From SHZI01 sp038214295 (GTDB lineage: Bacteria > Pseudomonadota > Gammaproteobacteria > Steroidobacterales > GCA-2729495), in contig JBBQSA010000011.1 of assembly GCA_038214295.1 (NCBI GenBank), positions 1 to 64,000 on the forward strand: a stretch of DNA of 64,000 nt, read 5' to 3'. The position numbers and the translations under genes were made by a program. The notes below the pieces were generated by a model. That model ran no database searches and was not told the origin of the DNA. It saw nothing but the letters and a program-made list of their open reading frames with translations. Of the stretch, positions 53,018 to 61,971 are shown piece after piece. Each line of letters begins with the position of its first letter. Positions within the stretch are counted from its first letter, which is position 1.

Positions 53018-55498
53018 TCAGCTGGGTGATGGCAGGATGGAGCCGGCCGTTCGGGCCGCCACGCCCGGGGCCCCCACCGGCGTGCGATCCCCGTTGCGCG
53101 TGCGCAGCTGCTCCTCGTATCGCACCAGCCAATCCCCGAAGGCCGGTGCCGCCATCGGCCTGCTGATGCAGAAGCCCTGACCAAGGTCGCATTGCATACT
53201 CGCCAGCAGGTCGATGGCCGACTCCGATTCGATTCCTTCGGCGCAGACGACGAGACCCATGTTGTGTGCCAGGTCAATAGTGGACCGAACGATCAGTGCG
53301 TCCTCAGGGCTTCCAGTCAGGTTCAGGACGAAGGACTTGTCGATCTTGAGCTCGTGAAGCGGCAGGCTGCGAAGCTGCGCGAGCGATGAGTACCCGGTGC
53401 CGAAGTCATCAATCGAAAAGTGTACGCCGGCATCCCGGAGGCGCTTCATGACTTCCCTGGTGTAGTGCATGTCGCGAATCACGGTGCTTTCAGTCATCTC
53501 CAGCGTCATCTGGCCCGGGTGAACGTTGCTCAGGCGAAGCAACTCCATGATTCGATCCGCAAAGCCCTCCTCCGCCAGGTCGAGCGCCGACACATTCACC
53601 GACACGGCCAGATCGATTCCGAGGGAGCTCCACGCACGGATCTGGCGGATGACCTTGGCCAGGACCAGCTGGGTCAGTTGGCCAATCAGGCCAGACTGCT
53701 CAGCCAGCGTGATGAATTCGTCCGGCGCCACCAGTCCCCGGACGGGATGCCGCCAGCGCACCAGTGCCTCGGCTTGCCGGATCCGGCGGGTGCGGAGATC
53801 CATTTTGGGCTGGTAGTGGATTTCCATCTGGTCGTGCTCGAGCGCCACGGCCAGATCGCTCAGCAGGCTGAGCCGGCGCAGGTGATTCTCGTCCTGCCCG
53901 ATCGCGTAGATGTCGATTTCCCGGCCACTGGCGCGGGCCGCGTACAGGGCGATTTCGGCGCGCCGGAGCAGTGTCTCGGAATCCTCACCGTGCGCCGGAA
54001 ACAGGCAGACACCCACCGTCACGTCAATCCGCACCTGCGCCTCCGGCAGCCGTAGCGGCTCCACCGTTGCGTTCAGGATGCGCTGCGCCGCCTGGCGCGC
54101 TGCGGCTTCGCTGACGTCTTCCAGGAGAAGGACAAAGCCGTTGCCACCATAGCGTGCCACCGTGTCCGCCGTCCGCGCCTGATCAACCAACCGCCGGCCG
54201 ATCTCCTGGAGCACACTGTCGCCGGTGTGATGGCCGAGCGAGTCGTTGATCGCCTTGAAGGCCACGATATCCACGAGCAGAAGGGCACCGGATCGATGCT
54301 CACGCGTTGTGCGCGCCAGGGCCACGGTAATCCGGTCCCGCAGGGCGAGGCGGTTCGGCAGGCCTGTAAGGCCGTCATGCTGGGCCTGATGGATAATCCG
54401 GGCCTCACGGCGGGCAATACCTGCCTGCATGTCATCAAATGCGTCCGACAGCAGGCCGAATTCATCCTGGCGCGACATCCGGATCTGCTCACCGTAGAAA
54501 CCGCCCGCGATGCGCCGGGCGGCCTCTGCCAGCTCCCGCAGGGGCCGGGTCACACTCCTTGCCACGAGGCGCGCGGCTGCGATGGCGAGCAGCAGCGCGA
54601 CCGCAACGATGACAAGAACCTTCACGACGAGGTTGTGAAGCCCCAGCAAGGCCTCGTCCATCGAAGTCTGCAGGACTGCGACCAGCGTGTGCCCCGCTCC
54701 CGGCAACGGAGAGCGGCGTGTGAGATAACTGGTTTCTGCAACCTGCAGTTCGACCGGACGGCCGGCGGTGATGCCGGCAAGGCTCAGCGCGTCAGGCATC
54801 GCACCCCTGACGACGGGCGTTAGAGTGGAGGCCAGCAGGCGGGGGCTGTCGGCCGCTGCGAACGAGACATCGAGATTGGTCAGGTCCTTGAAGGCGCGCG
54901 CCAGCGCGTCATCAATCACGAAGCCGATGCACACCCAGCCAATGAGCTCGGGGGCGCGAACGGGTGTGACGACAATCTGGTAGGCGCCGCCACCCGGAAT
55001 CAGGATGGCATCCGCGGTTGACCTGCCATCGCTGGAATCCGTGAGCATGGCCGCGTAGGGAAACTGGTCGGAGTCGCCCTTGGCGCCACGGGCGGTGAAG
55101 GCGTGCGTGCTCGTCACGATCGTGGCATCCCTGGCGATAAAGGCTGCGAGGTCCGCCTTCACGCGACTCCCATGGTTTGCCAGCACGGACTCGATGGTCT
55201 CGGTATCGCTGGTGGCAATCGCCTCCTTGAACCCGTAGTCACTGGCAAGAATCCTGACTGCAGTCGACAGCTGGATGGCCCGCTCGGCGAGCAGGCGCTC
55301 GAACACCCGCTGGCCGACCTCGAGCTCGTGATCGGCCTTCTGTAGCGCGTCGTCCCGGAGCGCATCCAGCGACGCGAGCACCGTGATCGACTGCACAAGT
55401 GCGACCAGCCCCAGGATGACCAGGAAGATACGGTTGGTGAAACTGCGGTTCACGACGCGGACCCGACGAGCCAACGTACACGAGAGGTCATCGAACAC
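53018..55498 (-). CDS. Membrane c-di-GMP phosphodiesterase with degenerate GGDEF and EAL domains
   Basis: 826 residues. TM helix at about 24-45, a Cache-like periplasmic sensor (about 46-285), second TM near 290-312, and HAMP at about 313-365. The GGDEF domain (about 375-530) has its signature changed to YGGNGF near residue 449, so cyclase activity is unlikely. The EAL domain (about 545-800) keeps QAEALVRW near 576, NVSALDL, EMTEST, SIDDFGTGYSSL and EGIES, so phosphodiesterase activity is expected. The GGDEF remnant may bind GTP and regulate the EAL domain. Signal sensed in the periplasm is unknown. Stands alone, minus strand, convergent with purU. Confidence 0.93.
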   Translation of the reverse strand: MFDDLSCTLARRVRVVNRSFTNRIFLVILGLVALVQSITVLASLDALRDDALQKADHELEVGQRVFERLLAERAIQLSTAVRILASDYGFKEAIATSDTETIESVLANHGSRVKADLAAFIARDATIVTSTHAFTARGAKGDSDQFPYAAMLTDSSDGRSTADAILIPGGGAYQIVVTPVRAPELIGWVCIGFVIDDALARAFKDLTNLDVSFAAADSPRLLASTLTPVVRGAMPDALSLAGITAGRPVELQVAETSYLTRRSPLPGAGHTLVAVLQTSMDEALLGLHNLVVKVLVIVAVALLLAIAAARLVARSVTRPLRELAEAARRIAGGFYGEQIRMSRQDEFGLLSDAFDDMQAGIARREARIIHQAQHDGLTGLPNRLALRDRITVALARTTREHRSGALLLVDIVAFKAINDSLGHHTGDSVLQEIGRRLVDQARTADTVARYGGNGFVLLLEDVSEAAARQAAQRILNATVEPLRLPEAQVRIDVTVGVCLFPAHGEDSETLLRRAEIALYAARASGREIDIYAIGQDENHLRRLSLLSDLAVALEHDQMEIHYQPKMDLRTRRIRQAEALVRWRHPVRGLVAPDEFITLAEQSGLIGQLTQLVLAKVIRQIRAWSSLGIDLAVSVNVSALDLAEEGFADRIMELLRLSNVHPGQMTLEMTESTVIRDMHYTREVMKRLRDAGVHFSIDDFGTGYSSLAQLRSLPLHELKIDKSFVLNLTGSPEDALIVRSTIDLAHNMGLVVCAEGIESESAIDLLASMQCDLGQGFCISRPMAAPAFGDWLVRYEEQLRTRNGDRTPVGAPGVAARTAGSILPSPS

Positions 55499-55643
55499 CT
55501 GCTACCAAAACTTGCCCACGACGCAGGGTGACGAGGCACCATTTGAGACAACCGCCACCACACAGCGCACGGTAGCGAGGCCGGGCCGCGGGGGTCCGTG
55601 AGTTATGTCACATTTGCCGCCGCGGCGCGGCGGTGCGGCGCAA
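55499..55643. other. Gap between DAHP synthase and GGDEF/EAL genes
   Basis: A 145-bp gap between two minus-strand genes. Just downstream of the DAHP synthase stop is a GC-rich hairpin at 55617-55633 (CCGCCGC / GCGGCGG), possibly a terminator although no T run follows. The rest should contain the promoter of the GGDEF/EAL gene, but none was identified. Confidence 0.35.
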
Positions 55644-56729
55644 TCAGGCGGACTTGCGCGCCTGGACGACGGGTTTCAGCAGCACCGCCAGTTCCCGCAG
55701 CGAGCGCTCGGTAGTCGCCCAGTCGATGCAGCCGTCGGTCACCGACACCCCGTAGCGGAGCTTCGACCGGTCAGCCGGGATCTCCTGGTTACCGGCCTCC
55801 AGGTTGCTCTCCAGCATCAGTCCGATGATTGAGCGATTGCCGTTCACCACCTGCTCGATGCAGTCCCGCGCGACCAGCGGCTGCAGGGACGGGTCCTTGT
55901 TGGTATTGCCGTGGCTGCAATCGACGACGATGCGCTCCGGCAGCCCAGCCTTGCGCAGCTCCTGCTCGCACAGGGCGACGCTCACGGAATCGTAGTTGGG
56001 ACGGCCGGCGCCACCCCGGAGCACGACGTGCCCGTAGCCATTGCCGCGAGTCTGCATGACGGCCGTCCGGCCCTCCTCGTTGATGCCGAGAAAATGATGG
56101 GGCTGGCGCGCCGACTTCAGGGCATTGATCGCGACCGTCAGCGACCCGTCGGTGCCGTTCTTGAAGCCCACCGGCGTGGACAAACCGCTGGCCATCTCCC
56201 GGTGGGTCTGGGATTCCGTCGTGCGCGCGCCAATGGCGTTCCATGTGATGAGGTCGCCCAGGTACTGGGGCATGATCGGGTCGAGCGCCTCCGTGGCTGT
56301 CGGCAGACCGAGCTTTGCGAGGTCCAGCAACAGGCCGCGCGCCACGCCGATGCCCTTCTCGATGTGGAAGGAGTCATCCATGTCCGGGTCATTGATGAGG
56401 CCCTTCCAGCCCACCGTGGTCCGGGGTTTCTCGAAATACACCCGCATGACGATCACGAGGGTGTCGCTGACCGCGTCCGCCAGGGTCTTCAGGCGGCGGG
56501 CGTAGTCCATGGCGGCCGTCAGGTCGTGGATCGAGCAGGGCCCGACCACGACGAACAGGCGCGCATCGCGGCCGTCGATGATGTTCTGCAGGGTCCGCCG
56601 GCTGCGCAGGATGAAACCCTCCAGCGCGGGGCTCAAGGGATAGTCGACCTTCACCTGGGCCGGGGGCGGCAGGATCGTGCGGGCCGTGACGTTGACGTTG
56701 TAGATCTGGCTCTCGCCGGGGGTGCTCAT
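55644..56729 (-). CDS. aroG: 3-deoxy-7-phosphoheptulonate (DAHP) synthase, class I
   Basis: First step of the shikimate pathway: PEP plus erythrose-4-phosphate to DAHP. 361 residues from the ATG at 56729 (MSTPGESQIYNVNV); an earlier in-frame start adds only nine residues. Class I-alpha motifs: VVVGPCSIHD near 63-72, MRVYFEKPRTTVGWKGLIND, ATEALDPIMPQYLGDLITWN, IGARTTESQTHREMASGLS, and DCSHGNTNKD. Length and the N-terminal extension fit the feedback-regulated E. coli AroF/G/H type; which aromatic amino acid inhibits it cannot be told, so the symbol is by family. Divergent from the beta-propeller gene. Confidence 0.95.
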   Translation of the reverse strand: MSTPGESQIYNVNVTARTILPPPAQVKVDYPLSPALEGFILRSRRTLQNIIDGRDARLFVVVGPCSIHDLTAAMDYARRLKTLADAVSDTLVIVMRVYFEKPRTTVGWKGLINDPDMDDSFHIEKGIGVARGLLLDLAKLGLPTATEALDPIMPQYLGDLITWNAIGARTTESQTHREMASGLSTPVGFKNGTDGSLTVAINALKSARQPHHFLGINEEGRTAVMQTRGNGYGHVVLRGGAGRPNYDSVSVALCEQELRKAGLPERIVVDCSHGNTNKDPSLQPLVARDCIEQVVNGNRSIIGLMLESNLEAGNQEIPADRSKLRYGVSVTDGCIDWATTERSLRELAVLLKPVVQARKSA

Positions 56730-56786
56730 GGGTGCCAAGGATAGTGGGCTGGCCACGGGCCGGGCAACATGTGGCTGGCCGCCCTG

Positions 56787-56792
56787 TAGAAT
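56787..56792 (+). promoter_or_regulatory. Candidate -10 (TAGAAT) for the beta-propeller gene
   Basis: TAGAAT matches the -10 consensus at five of six bases and lies 47 bp before the ATG at 56839. A CGGAG Shine-Dalgarno follows at 9-13 bases before that ATG. The -35 region is weak. Confidence 0.4.
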
Positions 56793-56838
56793 GGGCGGCT
56801 GAAAAACCGCTTCCCGTCAGTCAATCCGGAGCCCGATA

Positions 56839-57789
56839 ATGTCCAATGTGTCCACTCTCAAGCCCTTTGCCAAGGGCGACATCTTCGCCGGCGCGACCGT
56901 CCTTAACCGGCCGGAAGACGACCATGCGGGCGATGGCCGGATCATCCAGTTCGACAGCAACCTGCAGGAAAAGGGCGTGCTCTGGACCGAGGGCACCACC
57001 CACCTGGTTGGCGGCCTGACCTTCGCCCCGGACGGCACGCTGTGGGCCTTCGACAGCAACAGTTTCCGCGTGCTGCGGGTCAGCCCCGCGGGCAAGCAGC
57101 TGCCGAACATCAAGTTCGCGGACCGGGCCTTCTCGAACATCAATTTCGCGAAGGACGGCACCATCTACCTCGGCGAGCACCTGGTCGGCAACACGGTGCG
57201 GACCCGCCCGGGCACGACGCTTGGCACCACCTTGCCGAAGCTCCCCGGCACCGACCGCTTCGGCGACGGGCTGCTTTGCCAGTTCACCCAGGACGGCAAG
57301 CTGCTGAAGGAATTCCACACACCGGTGCACGGCGGCATGCCCGGGTTCCTCGGCCTCACCGGCGCGGCGCTTCGGCCGGATGGCAAGAGCATCCTCTACC
57401 TGTCAGAACTGAGTGACAGCATCCGCTGCTACGACCTCGTCAACGACAAGCCTCTGCCGAATTTCGTCACCTACGCGCCGGACAGCGGCAACATGGCCAT
57501 GACGGTCATGTACACGCGGGACGGCAAGCTGCTGCACATCCGCGCCAATTTCAAGGCGGGCTTCTTCCTCGAACAACTCAGCGACACGGGCGAAGTGCTC
57601 CGCTCCTACCCCCTGCCCGGTCCGGGCTGGGCGGCGGTGGGCCAGTCAATAGAGACAGACACGGTGCTGCTCGGTAACTTCTTCACCGGCACGGTGACCA
57701 AGTTCAGCCTGGCAAGCGGCGAGATCGGGGCAAAGGCGGAAACCGGCGTGCAGCGCTCCCTGGCCGGCCTGGCCCAGTACCCCGGCTAG
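56839..57789 (+). CDS. Cytoplasmic beta-propeller protein (SMP-30/gluconolactonase-like fold)
   Basis: 316 residues, no signal peptide. Repeating propeller strands such as RIIQFDSNLQEKGVLW, GLTFAPDGTLWAFDSNSFRVL, INFAKDGTIYLGEH and GLTGAALRPDGKSILYLSEL fit SMP-30/gluconolactonase or YncE/NHL-like six-bladed folds. No family-specific catalytic residues could be assigned, so it may be a lactonase or a non-enzymatic propeller. It is monocistronic: promoter-like box upstream, and a very strong terminator 5 nt after its stop. Divergent from DAHP synthase. Confidence 0.75.
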   Translation: MSNVSTLKPFAKGDIFAGATVLNRPEDDHAGDGRIIQFDSNLQEKGVLWTEGTTHLVGGLTFAPDGTLWAFDSNSFRVLRVSPAGKQLPNIKFADRAFSNINFAKDGTIYLGEHLVGNTVRTRPGTTLGTTLPKLPGTDRFGDGLLCQFTQDGKLLKEFHTPVHGGMPGFLGLTGAALRPDGKSILYLSELSDSIRCYDLVNDKPLPNFVTYAPDSGNMAMTVMYTRDGKLLHIRANFKAGFFLEQLSDTGEVLRSYPLPGPGWAAVGQSIETDTVLLGNFFTGTVTKFSLASGEIGAKAETGVQRSLAGLAQYPG

Positions 57790-57793
57790 AAGT

Positions 57794-57850
57794 AAAAAAG
57801 GGGACATCCCTCATTTGCACGCCGTGCAAATGAGGGATGTCCCCTTTTTT
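57794..57850. terminator. Very long perfect hairpin, bidirectional terminator
   Basis: Perfect 27-bp arms, 57794-57820 and 57824-57850, with a 3-nt loop. Each arm starts AAAAAAGGGGACATCCC, so a six-T run follows the stem in both directions. It lies between the convergent beta-propeller and SDR genes and should end both transcripts. The length and perfection far exceed what termination needs and recall the GGGGACA-type palindromes linked to REP/RAYT elements, so it may be a mobile palindrome that has been captured as a terminator. Confidence 0.9.
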
Positions 57851-57853
57851 TGT

Positions 57854-58666
57854 TTACCAGGGGAGGACGGTGCCGTCGAAGGTCCAGTAGGTGCCGGTGT
57901 TGTCCAGCGTGAGCTGGTCGGTGATGCGGATCAGGTCGGCGCCGGCCGTGGTAACTGGCCGCAGCATCTTCTTCGGCAGGCTCTTCATCATGTCCGTATC
58001 GACCGGACCCGGGTCGATCAGCGCCACCGCGATGCCCTTGCTCTTCAGCTGGTTAGCGAGGTTCTTCATCACCATGTTCAGCGCCGCCTTGCTGGAGCGG
58101 TAGATGTAGAGCGTGCCGGTCTTCGTGGTACCAATCGAGCCCTGGCTGCTGGAGACGTTGCTGATCTTCTTCTGCTGGCCGGCCAGCAGGTTTGGCAGGA
58201 AAGACTCAGCCATCTTCAGCGGACCCACCACATTGGTGCGGTAGACCACGTCGAATAGTTCCCACTTCATGTTCTTCGCGAACTGCTGGTTCTCGCCACC
58301 GCCAGTGACGCCCGCGTTGTTGAACAGGATGTCGACGGGCTTGCCCTCGTACTTCTTCGCCAGCGCGTCGATGGAGGCCAGCTCCATGACGTCCAGGGAT
58401 TCCACCACGACCTTGCCGCCACTGGCAGCCGCCAGCGCATTCAGTTCGGCGGCCTCGGCCGGCTTGCGCGCGGTGCCGATAACCTGCCAGCCGCGTGCAG
58501 CGTACTCGCGGGCCAGCTCGAGCCCGATCCCCCGGTTGGCGCCGGTCACGAGCACGGTGGGCACGTAAGCGGCCTCGTCAGCCGCGCCAGCAAGCGTCGG
58601 CAACCCGCAGGCCAGGGCCAGCGCACTCATCAGGCCCAGAACGGCCCGGCGGGTAATCGTCGACAT
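57854..58666 (-). CDS. Short-chain dehydrogenase with predicted Tat signal (first of pair)
   Basis: 270 residues. The N-terminus STITRRAVLGLMSALALACG resembles a twin-arginine signal (TRRAVLG) followed by a hydrophobic stretch ending near GAADEA. The SDR domain follows: cofactor loop TGANRGIGLELA near 41-52, NNAG, SSSQGSIGTT with the catalytic Ser, and Tyr/Lys in YRSSKAAL. Folded NAD(P)-containing proteins are the kind the Tat system exports, but exported SDRs are rare. An AGGAG precedes the start well. 29 nt downstream of its paralogue, together with a Rieske oxygenase gene. Substrate unknown. Confidence 0.85.
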   Translation of the reverse strand: MSTITRRAVLGLMSALALACGLPTLAGAADEAAYVPTVLVTGANRGIGLELAREYAARGWQVIGTARKPAEAAELNALAAASGGKVVVESLDVMELASIDALAKKYEGKPVDILFNNAGVTGGGENQQFAKNMKWELFDVVYRTNVVGPLKMAESFLPNLLAGQQKKISNVSSSQGSIGTTKTGTLYIYRSSKAALNMVMKNLANQLKSKGIAVALIDPGPVDTDMMKSLPKKMLRPVTTAGADLIRITDQLTLDNTGTYWTFDGTVLPW

Positions 58667-58695
58667 GGAAAGTCTCCTCTGGCTGGTGGCGCGGA

Positions 58696-59532
58696 CTACC
58701 AGGGCAGGATGGCGCCGCTGGTGTCCACAAACTGTCCCGTGCGGGACACATCGAAGCGGTCAATTTCACGAACCATGTCGGTCACGGCGTCCGCCACGGG
58801 CCGCAGCATGCGCTTAGGCAGACCCTTCATGAAGTCCGTGTCGGTCGCCCCGGGCGTGACCAGGCCGATCGTGATGCCGCGACTCTTCAGCTGCAGGGCC
58901 AGGTTGGCCATCAGCATGTTCACCGCGGCCTTGCTGGCCCGATACCAGTAGAGGCGCGGTGCGTCCACCTTGCCGATGGAGCCCTGGCTGCTGGAGACGG
59001 TGATCATCTTCTTCTGGCCGCTGGCCTGCACGTGCTTCAGAAACGCCTCGCAGACCTTGATCGGTCCGACGGCGTTCACCGCCATGACCTCCTCGAATGC
59101 ACCGTAGTTGAGGCGGGTGAAGAGCTGGTTGTCGCCACCGCCGCCGATGCCGGCATTGTTCAGCAGGATATCGATGGGCAGGTCCGCGTACTTCAGCGCC
59201 AGGGCGTCCACCCCGGCGTGATCCAGGACATCCAGCGTGTCGACGGTGACTGACGGAAACTTGCCGGCGAGCGCCTGGAGTTCGGCCGCGCCCGAAGGGC
59301 TGCGGCAGGTAGCGAGCACCCTGCAGCCGCGGCCGGCATAGCGCCGGGCAAACTCGAGACCGATGCCCCGGTTTGCCCCGGTGATCAGCACAACAGGCGG
59401 ACCGGCAGGGGCAGTGACGCCGGCCGCGGGCCCTTCCTCCGCCGAAAGACGCTCGACGAGCGGACCGAGCGCAGCCATAACCGCAGCAGTGCGCAGGAAG
59501 TCGCGCCGGTTGCCTGGCAAGTCACTGGCCAT
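58696..59532 (-). CDS. Short-chain dehydrogenase with predicted Tat signal (second of pair)
   Basis: 278 residues. The N-terminus holds NRRDFLRTAAVMAALG, a near-perfect Tat motif (RRDFL) and hydrophobic core. The SDR domain has TGANRGIGLEFA near 53-64, NNAGIGGGGDN, VSSSQGSIGKV and the YRASKAAVNM active site. About half identical by eye to the downstream SDR, so the two are tandem duplicates. Starts 12 nt after the Rieske oxygenase stop, indicating co-expression. Could act in sequence on the oxygenase product if that product is periplasmic, or the Tat signal may be a retained anchor. Confidence 0.86.
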   Translation of the reverse strand: MASDLPGNRRDFLRTAAVMAALGPLVERLSAEEGPAAGVTAPAGPPVVLITGANRGIGLEFARRYAGRGCRVLATCRSPSGAAELQALAGKFPSVTVDTLDVLDHAGVDALALKYADLPIDILLNNAGIGGGGDNQLFTRLNYGAFEEVMAVNAVGPIKVCEAFLKHVQASGQKKMITVSSSQGSIGKVDAPRLYWYRASKAAVNMLMANLALQLKSRGITIGLVTPGATDTDFMKGLPKRMLRPVADAVTDMVREIDRFDVSRTGQFVDTSGAILPW

Positions 59533-59544
59533 CCAGGGCTCGCG

Positions 59545-60696
59545 CTAGCGGCTGACGGCCTTCAGGTCTCCCTGGGCGTCGGCGTACTTCGCGCCATCCA
59601 CCAGCGGGATCGGATCCAGCACCCAGCCCTTGGTCTGCCGGCGTGCCGGGCTCGGGACAGCGTAGGCAACGCGGCTCGCGTTGCGCTCGACCTCTTCGAG
59701 GTCGATCTTCCAGCCCTTCGCCGCCCACTCCTTCTGCTTGGCCCGGTAGTCGAGGATTACGGAATCCGAGGGGACCATGAACTCCTTGGTGTTCTTGTCC
59801 GGCGTGATCGACGGGTGCAGGTTCTCGATGATCTTGATGTCCTGGTTCGCCACGTACTGGTTGCGCTCGACCACGTAGGCGTCGGACTTCGGCTCCATGG
59901 AGAAATTGCGGGCACAGACGAGATACAGGTGCGTGGTCTTGTCGTCGATGGGCCGCTCGTAGAGATACTGGTGAATGTAGAAGTTCGGACCCGGATGGAT
60001 GTAGGTCCAGACGTGATTGGTGCCGTGGTAGCCGGTGCCGGCCTCAAGGGTGCCCTCGCCGGGCCGGTACTTCTTGAGGTCGCCCTGCAGCGGCGGCGCC
60101 TGGAAGGTGTGCCAGAAGCCCTTGCCCCAGATACCACCGTCCTCGATCCGCATGTCGCCGACCTTGTATTCCTCTTCCCGCTCGCCGCTGAAGCCGTGGG
60201 TGTCGTGCACGTACTCGTTATGGGCGGGATCCACGCCGTTCTCGATGGAGCGCTCGTAGTAACCGTTGATCTGGAAGTGCTGCAGCGTGGTGCGCCAGCC
60301 TTCCTGCTCCCATTCCTTGCAGGCCAGGATCGGCGGGCGCTCGGCCTCGGGGAGGTCGCCCAGGAAGGCAAAGATGACGCCGTAGCGCTCGTCCACCGGG
60401 TAGGCATCGATGCGGGTGCGGCCCGGAACGGTCGCGTTGGCGCCGAGCGACGGGATCTTCTTGCAGTTGCCTTCGCCGTCGAACTGCCAGCCGTGGTAAG
60501 GACACTGGATGCAGTCGCCCTTGATCTTGCCCCCGGCCAGCGACCCGCCCCGGTGGGTGCAGGTGTTCGCCAGGCAGTGGGCCTTGCCCTGGGTGTCCCG
60601 GAAGACGACGAAATCCTGGCCAATTGCCCGCACTTTCAGGGGCGCGTCGGTCAGCTCGGCCGTGGTGGCCATGGGATACCAGAAATTGATGTACAT
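59545..60696 (-). CDS. Rieske non-heme iron oxygenase, alpha subunit
   Basis: 383 residues. Rieske 2Fe-2S cluster: Cys46/His48 in CTHRGGSL and Cys65/His68 in CPYHGWQFDG. Mononuclear iron site: NGVDPAHNEYVHDTH with Asp156, His159 and His164. The C-terminal part has the helix-grip fold of ring-hydroxylating or steroid/demethylase-type oxygenases (KshA-, VanA-like). No reductase gene is next to it, so it must borrow one. The following two Tat-type SDR genes form one unit with it. The ATG at 60696 is used; ATG codon nine residues later is possible. Confidence 0.93.
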   Translation of the reverse strand: MYINFWYPMATTAELTDAPLKVRAIGQDFVVFRDTQGKAHCLANTCTHRGGSLAGGKIKGDCIQCPYHGWQFDGEGNCKKIPSLGANATVPGRTRIDAYPVDERYGVIFAFLGDLPEAERPPILACKEWEQEGWRTTLQHFQINGYYERSIENGVDPAHNEYVHDTHGFSGEREEEYKVGDMRIEDGGIWGKGFWHTFQAPPLQGDLKKYRPGEGTLEAGTGYHGTNHVWTYIHPGPNFYIHQYLYERPIDDKTTHLYLVCARNFSMEPKSDAYVVERNQYVANQDIKIIENLHPSITPDKNTKEFMVPSDSVILDYRAKQKEWAAKGWKIDLEEVERNASRVAYAVPSPARRQTKGWVLDPIPLVDGAKYADAQGDLKAVSR

Positions 60697-60780
60697 GAAC
60701 GTCCTACCAGGGTGTTACCTGAGGGGAACTATAGGCCGACGGGCGCCAGCCGCCAAGCGTCGCCGGACCGCAGCGCGGCC

Positions 60781-61968
60781 CTAGCCGCCGATGCCCGCCT
60801 CCCGGGACCGCAGGCTGCGGACGATCGCGATACCGGGCAACATAAGCAGCGCGGCCGCGTAGAGGGGCGCGTCGCGGCCCAGGCCCGCCACGCCCAGCAA
60901 GGCAATCATCCCGGGGCCGAGCGCCCGCCCAAGCCAGCTCGAGGTGTTGAAGGTACCGAGCACGAGACCCCGCTCCGAGTCACCGGCCTGCTTGGACACC
61001 AGGCTGTTCATGGTCGTCATGTAGAGCGCGCTGCCGGTGGTCGTGAACGTGATGCCGAAGATCATCACCTGCCACAGCGGCGACTGCGCCATCACGAGGA
61101 GCCCGAACACGTAGGAGCTGAGGCCGGCGATGAGCAGGCGTTTCTCCCCGAAGCGCTTCACCAACGGACCCACCAGTACGCCCTGGGTCGTGACGACCAG
61201 CAACGCCAGGTAGGTAAACGAGAGGCCGATCTCCCGCGGCCCCCAGCCGAAGCGGTCGCCGGACCAGAACGGGAAGTTGGTCTCAAAGGCCGCCATCGCC
61301 AGGTAGGCCAGGAAACCCACCAGCAGCAGCTTGCCCAGCACGGGCCGGCGCGTGACTTGCCGGAACGCCGCGAAGAACCCGTCCGACGTGCCCTCCGGCC
61401 GGGCCACCGCGCGTTTTTCAGGCGGCAGGCTCTCCTTCAGCAGGAAGAAGGCACCGATGATGGCCAGCAGGCACACAGAGGCCGCCGCGAGCCCCGGCCA
61501 GAGCAACGTTGCCGAGGCAGCGTCCTTGCCGCCCAGCAGGCCGCCGACCAGCGGCCCCACGATGAAGCCGAGTGACAGCGACGCACCAACCGTCCCCAGG
61601 GTTTTTGCCCGCAGCTCGGGCGGGGAAATGTCCGACGCGTAGGCCATCGCCACGGGGATGTTGCCACCCATGAGCCCCGTCAGCAGGCGACCGAAGGAGA
61701 GCACGTAGGGGTCCGGCGCAAACGCGCAGATCAGGTGCCCCACCATTCCGCCCGCAATACTGCCGATGAGCAGCGGCCGGCGCCCGTAGCGGTCGCTGTA
61801 GCGGCCCCAGAACGGGGTGGCGATGAACTGCCCGATGGCGTAGAGCCCGAGCACCATCGGCCCCGCCCAGTGGGGCACGCCGAGTTTCTCCGCGACGAAG
61901 GGAAAGCCGGGCAGGATCAGGCCGAAGCCCATGCCGGACAGCAGGATCGTGACCAGTAGAACCGGCAT
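60781..61968 (-). CDS. MFS transporter, TetA/multidrug type
   Basis: 395 residues, about 12 TM helices. Motif A is present between TM2 and TM3 (FWGRYSDRYGRRPLLIGS), with the second-half echo GPLVKRFGEKRLLIAG, plus RLLTGLMGGNIPVAMAYASD for TM4-5 and the antiporter-like GFIVGPLVGGLLGG. Likely proton-driven exporter of small molecules, possibly of products of the neighbouring oxygenase group. Starts 3 nt after the end of the lipoprotein hydrolase gene, so co-transcribed with it. 84-nt gap to the Rieske gene, which contains no clear terminator. Confidence 0.92.
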   Translation of the reverse strand: MPVLLVTILLSGMGFGLILPGFPFVAEKLGVPHWAGPMVLGLYAIGQFIATPFWGRYSDRYGRRPLLIGSIAGGMVGHLICAFAPDPYVLSFGRLLTGLMGGNIPVAMAYASDISPPELRAKTLGTVGASLSLGFIVGPLVGGLLGGKDAASATLLWPGLAAASVCLLAIIGAFFLLKESLPPEKRAVARPEGTSDGFFAAFRQVTRRPVLGKLLLVGFLAYLAMAAFETNFPFWSGDRFGWGPREIGLSFTYLALLVVTTQGVLVGPLVKRFGEKRLLIAGLSSYVFGLLVMAQSPLWQVMIFGITFTTTGSALYMTTMNSLVSKQAGDSERGLVLGTFNTSSWLGRALGPGMIALLGVAGLGRDAPLYAAALLMLPGIAIVRSLRSREAGIGG

Positions 61969-61971
61969 GGA

